Origin: Ectocarpus siliculosus | Taxonomy: Eukaryota > Sar > Phaeophyceae > Ectocarpales > Ectocarpaceae | Direction: 5' to 3' | Assembly: GCA_000310025.1 (NCBI GenBank) | Contig: FN649738.1 | Location: 3,122,237 to 3,147,297 of the forward strand | DNA length: 25,061 nt | In this document: positions 20,623 through 25,061 of the stretch, in pieces | Position numbering within the stretch: the stretch's first letter is position 1 | Layout of the letters: every line of letters begins with the position of its first letter | Made by a program: the position numbers and the translations under genes | The notes under the pieces: model-generated | Databases searched by the model: none | What the model saw: the letters and a program-made list of their open reading frames with translations, nothing else | What the model was told of the DNA's origin: nothing

Positions 20623-20746
20623 CAACACCACACCACACCTAGCCTCTCACAGGACACCTTCAAGCCCGTGGTCGTGATCGTCTTCCACACCACACCACAC
20701 CAAGCCTATCACAGGACACCTTCAAGCCCGTGATCGTGATCGTCTC
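20623..20746 (+). repeat. 62-bp tandem duplication just upstream of the ferric reductase-like start codon
   Basis: The unit at 20623-20684 is repeated at 20685-20746 with few differences. Both contain a CACCACACCACACC tract, AGCCT(C/A)TCACAGGACACC, and TTCAAGCCCGTG(G/A)TCGTG then ATCGTCT. The second copy ends eight bases before the ATG at 20755, so the repeat should fall in the core promoter or 5' untranslated region. Near-identity suggests a recent event. Confidence 0.85.
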
Positions 20747-20754
20747 GCCCCACC

Positions 20755-23700
20755 ATGGGAGGAGGCAAGATCGCGGCTGCCCTGGCGGGCACCAGGACGT
20801 TCTCCTACCTCCTGCTGGGGTACGCCCTCTTCCACCTCGCCATGCATTTCGGGAAGTGGTACGGGGAGCACTTCGAGGACACGGACGACGGCCTGCAGCA
20901 CCTGGAGTTCGTGATGCAAGGCGAGGGCACCGACGACGAGCTCAAGATCCGCACCTCCAGGGGCCAGCTGTTCCTGTTCCTGGCCTCGCCGATCATCCTT
21001 GCGGCGGCGCTGGGCGGCGTGTACGAAGCGCTGTGGCTGTCACGAGAGGCCAAAGCGGGCGACGCCGCTGAAGCATCCAAGGCAGGCGGCTTCCTCGCCA
21101 CCATACACAGCATCATGCACTGCCAGTTCAGGCCTCTGGGCTCGTCGTACTTCCCGTGAGTGCCTTTTGCAGAGTGAGAGTAGTGGTGGCAGCAGGGGCG
21201 CAAAAGCTGAGCGTGCGATCCAAACCTGCTGTGCCACAAACCTGCGTTTTTTTCTTGAGTTTTGCATGTGCGCGAAATTGCGCGAAAACCTTTTTTTTTT
21301 CAGGTTTGTTTGAGGATATCTCCTCTATTTTCAAGTGATTGAAAATTGCAGGTTTGGTGACGAGCGATCTTCTCTGTGGGTGCGCATGCGTAAGCCGGCA
21401 TACGGAGAAGAATTTAAATAACAAATTGTTGTATCGAGACCAGCTGGAACAAACCCACTGATGATGCGAGTGTTGAATAAGCCCCCCTCGACACAGCGAG
21501 AGGTCGGCAGCGGAATCTCCGGGGGGGATTGCCGGCCCTCTAGCACACGCGCGGCCAATCTTTCCCCCCTATCGGCTAGGTATAAGTAATACCACCGCCA
21601 TGCGTGGCAGGTAGGTGCATTTGCACCCACACAAGCGTTGAACCACACCGGCACTTGCGTGGCGGGGAGACACGTCGACAGGCGCATGATGTATGACCGA
21701 CGAACCCCGCGATTCCCCGTCCTAGGTGGCTGACGGTAGGAGAGGCCGCCGCCATGTTCCTGTGGATCTGCGTCATGGTATCGGAACTTACGCAAGGTGT
21801 GTGTAGTGCGTGTCCTTGACCTGCACTTTTTTCGGGGTAAAAAGTAAAGAGCGGTATTCACACATACATGTGATGTTCCTTAACTTTTTAGACTGCCCTT
21901 TTAGGCAAACTATCGCACACAACGCTCCTGCTCTCTAGAAGGACTCAGGTTTTCCCAGGCGGGCAGGGCAAAAGGGTATGTATGTATGCGTCCCCCAGTT
22001 ACATTCGGCGTAAGCAAGCATGAGAAAGTACAGGAAAACACACACCATACATGCATCCAAGGGGAATTTTTTCCCTCAGGGTCGTGTAAAGTTGTTGTGT
22101 TGCAATCAATCTCGTTCTCTTCCCTCTGGCCAGTGTAATGGAGAGCAAGTGCAGTGTATGAGCGTTGGCTGTATATTACTTTATTTGAGAGAGCTACATG
22201 TCTACTCTTCTTGTCTTCCTGTGGGAAATATGCCGTCGGTATTGAAGTAGTAGCAGTTGAAGGCGGGATAGGATGCCAGTCCCATCCTCGCGCTCCAGAG
22301 CGGATCTGATCAATACTATTTGTACACAGAGCAATGAAATAACAACTCTGCTCGAAGTAAAGCGGCGAACATGCTCCCTCCCCAGTTTCTCCACAACGCA
22401 GGACGTTAGAAGCTTGATTTCTGCCCGCCGTAAATGATACCCTTCTCGACATTTCACCGTCTCCTGTGCAACGTCAGCACCCACTTCAAAACATAATTTC
22501 TCATATATATGCATATATGGCATACAATAGATAAGTGTCTGCAGTAAGGTCTTACCTCTACCCCCGGTTTCTGTGCCGCCTCGTAGATGTCATGTACGAT
22601 CTTTTAGCGGCGTCAAGATCCTCAGTCTCTCCCCCCCAATTGCCACAACACGACTCTATTACTGGTCCATCGCAAGCCATGTCGACAATATCCATCCCCT
22701 CAACATCAGTTGCAACAGCCCCGCCCCCCCCTCCCCCCTTCATTTATTCTTCTTTCTCTTAGAAGGGAACTACGTGCGTCGTCGGAATTGCGCCAGCACG
22801 CCGTTTTTTCTCCTTCAAGAACAGCCGCCCAAAAAAGATGTGCTGGAAGTATTTCGGAAGCAACAGCATCTTGTAGACTATGCATATGCCCCCACACCCA
22901 TTCGGACCACAGGAAGGAGCGTGTTGCTTTACAACTTCTCAGATGCGTTCGTTCATGCTGGTCACACACACACACATTGAACCACAACGCAAATGCACAC
23001 ACGACAGCCATCACCGTCGGACCCCGGTTTTTCAACTCAAACGAGAGTTTGCCTCCCCATTAGTTTGGTTGGTTGTCTGCGCCTCGCCACGTCACGCGCG
23101 CCCCCCCCCCGCCCCCGCCCCCCCCCGTTCGTTCGGCATCATCGCGATCAGGTGTTTTGGCACGCGAACACGGCGAGAGCTACGTGGTTTGCGAGGACGA
23201 CCCGACAGACTGGTGCAGCTCGCGAGATGGCACGCCTGGGGGACCGACGCCCAACCAATGGATGTACGGCCCCGCCCGATGACCCTAAAAAAAATGCAAT
23301 AAATGACACCGATTACATCTCGACCGACGAGAGATCCAGAATATATTAGCAATGAATCCATGTAAACGTCAGCGGAAGCGCGCCTTTGCATCGGTTACAG
23401 TACCGTGTTGTGTGACTCTTGAAGAGCGTGTATCTCGGAATCATCCCCATGAGTTATCCATAGAAATCCAGACGAGCTTCCCCCGGACATTCACTCCCTA
23501 TCCAACGGCCCTCAAGTAGACAGCACAAGGTGGTGGTTGGCGCAACGACAGGAGCGTGACGACAAAGCGGAGGTCGAGTTTTTTCAGTCCACGGCAGCCC
23601 TATCGCCCGACTCCCGACAAGCTCACCTCTGTCCCACCACTTGAATTCAGATAAAGCCTGTAGTTGATTTTTGAAGACATGAGCGTGTGCGCCTATGGGA

Positions 23701-24557
23701 ATCCTCGTGTGGACGAGAAGCATAGTGTAGACTTCTTCTCATGGACAGCTCACCCTTCTCCAAAAGAATTACAAATTACCATATTTTTCGTTTCTCTTTT
23801 CCGATTAACTCTGCTTGCTCTATCTGTGGTCCCACTTCTTGCGCCGTCTTGTCGAGGCGTGAAGAACGTCTAGCAGCGCTTAGCCCTCTCTTGTGTTGGC
23901 TTCCGGTTGTGCAGGAACGAACGACTGTCCCCAACACATGCCGTGGCCCTTTTCCCGGTGCTCTCGGCATGCGTCTGTCGTCCGTCGCAAACCTAAATGT
24001 TCTGAAGCCCTGCGGCCAAGCCTGCAACCGCAGCAACCCCGGCTCCATACGTAAAATAATGGCACAAACAAGTCATAAGCACACGTCGAACGCACCGCTG
24101 TTAACAAACCCCCCCGCCTGTCTCTTCGCACGCGAGCAGGCTGTTCAGGGTGGCCACCTACTTCGGCTACATCTGCTCCTCGCACTTCGCGGTCATCCTC
24201 GTCCCCGTGGCCCGCGACAGCAAGATCTGGTCGTCCCTCGGCGTCCCCTACGAGCGGGCCGTGCTCTACCACACCTTCGCCGGCCACCTCGCCTTCACCA
24301 CCATGGCGGTTCACGCCTTCCTCTTCGTCGTCTACTGGGTGTGGTACGACGGGTGGGCGCACGCCATCCGCGAGTCGATCCACGCCCCGGCGGAGAAGCA
24401 CCACCACGGGCTCGACATCCCCATGGGGTGGATGGCCCTGCTGTGCGGGCTGCCGATGTGGATCACGTCGATCAACTTCGTTCGGAGGCGCTACTACAGC
24501 CTCTTCAAGCTCGCGCACTTCCTGTTCATCGGCGTTTTCGTCTTCGGCGCCATGCAC
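20755..24557 (+). CDS. Ferric reductase/NADPH oxidase-type transmembrane oxidoreductase, N-terminal two exons (gene continues past the window)
   Basis: Exon one, 20755-21155 (donor CC|GTGAGT), and exon two, 24140-24557 (acceptor GCGAGCAG|G, donor CAC|GTGAGA), join in phase into 273 residues. Membrane segments are visible at about 17-33, 72-95, 145-158, 183-200, 228-245 and 256-273. The heme-binding signatures of the ferric reductase domain are both present: H178-X13-H192 (YHTFAGHLAFTTMAVH) and H260-X12-H273 (AHFLFIGVFVFGAMH). Such proteins pass electrons from cytosolic NAD(P)H through FAD and two hemes to iron, copper or oxygen outside the cell. The FAD and NAD(P)H domains must lie in exons beyond the right edge, so metal reductase and superoxide-producing oxidase cannot be told apart. 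Codons are strongly G/C-ending, unlike the receptor-like gene, which suggests high expression. Confidence 0.9.
21156..24139 (+). other. First intron of the ferric reductase-like gene (2984 bp)
   Basis: A long intron bounded by CC|GTGAGT and GAGCAG|G. It holds simple sequence (CA repeats near 22968, C runs near 22720 and 23100-23126, an AT-rich ATATATGCATATAT palindrome near 22505) and one stretch at 23150-23281 that looks coding and is followed by AATAAA. Nothing else is supported. Confidence 0.7.
23150..23281 (+). CDS. Possible nested terminal exon or gene fragment within the reductase intron
   Basis: After a possible acceptor (GCGATCAG|GTG) a frame reads VLAREHGESYVVCEDDPTDW, then CSSRDGTPGGPTPNQWMYGP, then AR and TGA. 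The residue mix (two Cys, three Trp/Tyr-rich patches, no low complexity) is unusually protein-like for an intron. AATAAA occurs at about 23299-23304, shortly after the stop. Against it: the other two plus frames are also open here because the region is GC-rich, and I do not recognise the peptide. It could be the last exon of a nested gene or a fragment of a repeat. Confidence 0.25.
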
Positions 24558-25061
24558 GTGAGACTTTTTTTTTTTTTTTCTCGACGACCGCTTATCATCA
24601 TATCACGAAGAATGATGTCAGTTGCAGCCACCACGTGTTTCGGAAGAGTAGCAATCTGCTCTACAGCCGGTTTCCCTTTCCCTCCACTCACTGAAAAGAC
24701 TTCCACCACGTCCCTTTCGACTTATGGGGTTATATCTCGAACGGGTATTATAGTCTTTCTGTGAGATGATGTTTTAATCTTCAAAAAAGAAATCTGCTCT
24801 GAACAAAGTCACACCACCTTTACATCCATCCGCGCACGGTGTGGTGCTCCATCTCCCCCCGGAAGACCGTTCAGTATGCTGTCCACGGACTAATAGTCGC
24901 CCACCCGCGGTTACCTACGTATGACGCTGGCAACTCCTCCTGGTTTCGTCTCATTCTCCCCCCCCCCCCCCCGGGGGGAAATCTGGGCCCCCGGGTCCTT
25001 GGGTGGTGGTTTGGGTTCCCGGGGGTCCGGAAAACGCTCTAATACCCCGGCGGGGTGAACG
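24558..25061. other. Start of the second reductase intron and low-quality contig end
   Basis: The intron begins GTGAGACTT followed by 14 T. No further exon is visible. From about 24957 to the end the sequence becomes runs of C and G (16 C, then 6 G, then CCCGGG-type strings), like the G-rich first 70 bases of the window, and is probably unreliable base calling at a contig end. Confidence 0.6.

Noticed and set aside
20253-20693. 146-codon minus-strand frame upstream of the reductase-like gene
   Set aside because: It is built from the CAG repeat, C-rich runs and the tandem duplication; low complexity rather than protein-like.
23880-24557. 225-codon minus-strand frame opposite the second reductase exon
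   Set aside because: It is the antisense of a GC3-rich exon; its Asp/Glu/Val/Arg-rich content is typical of such a shadow, and the plus strand carries the heme motifs.
1-25061. Bacterial operon, phage, CRISPR array or rRNA
   Set aside because: Genes are split by long GT..AG introns, no regular repeat-spacer pattern is present, and no rRNA-like segment was seen.

Overview
The window looks like nuclear DNA of a multicellular-type eukaryote, most likely a brown alga (Phaeophyceae) or a close stramenopile. Evidence: short exons joined by long introns (0.1-3 kb) with clean GT..AG sites, strongly G/C-ending codons in some exons, WSC domains attached to a polysaccharide-lyase-type jelly roll (typical of brown algal cell-wall enzymes), and a decayed LINE. 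I see no bacterial operon, rRNA, CRISPR array or phage. The taxonomic call is inference from gene content. The outer ~70 bases at each end are G/C homopolymer-rich and look like poor contig ends.

Layout. (1) 1-845: repeats flanking a LINE. (2) 846-1985 minus: C-terminal part of a LINE polyprotein, 5' truncated at an 11-G tract. (3) 2734-10424 minus: a multi-exon gene for a secreted polysaccharide lyase-like protein followed by two WSC domains. Nine consecutive exons (7908 down to 2734) join in phase and rebuild the C-terminal part of the lyase domain and both WSC modules. Two 5' exons (10424-10336 and 9435-9369) are probable, and at least one exon between 9369 and 7908 is unresolved. The copy carries an in-frame TAG in the lyase domain and a one-base deletion between the WSC domains, so as written it is a pseudogene, unless these are sequence errors. 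(4) 10425-11551: divergent intergenic region. (5) 11552-16683 plus: a six-exon gene that joins perfectly in phase into a ~440-residue single-pass membrane protein (signal peptide, Cys-containing ectodomain, Ser/Pro/Thr stalk, one membrane helix, ~140-residue tail). I recognise no named family. (6) 16684-20754: intergenic, with simple repeats and a 62-bp tandem duplication just before the next start. (7) 20755-24557 plus: the first two exons of a ferric reductase/NADPH oxidase-type transmembrane oxidoreductase, with HX13H and HX12H heme-ligand pairs. The FAD/NAD(P)H part lies beyond the right edge.

Functionally, the three protein genes all point to the cell surface: a secreted wall-polysaccharide enzyme (now apparently broken), a receptor-like membrane protein transcribed divergently from it, and a membrane electron-transfer enzyme that could reduce iron or make superoxide. 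Nothing in the sequence proves that they act together. The most unusual items are the lesioned lyase-WSC gene, whose two WSC domains share the same exon split, and the unrecognised receptor-like protein with a 14-codon micro-exon and a TAGCAG tandem acceptor.
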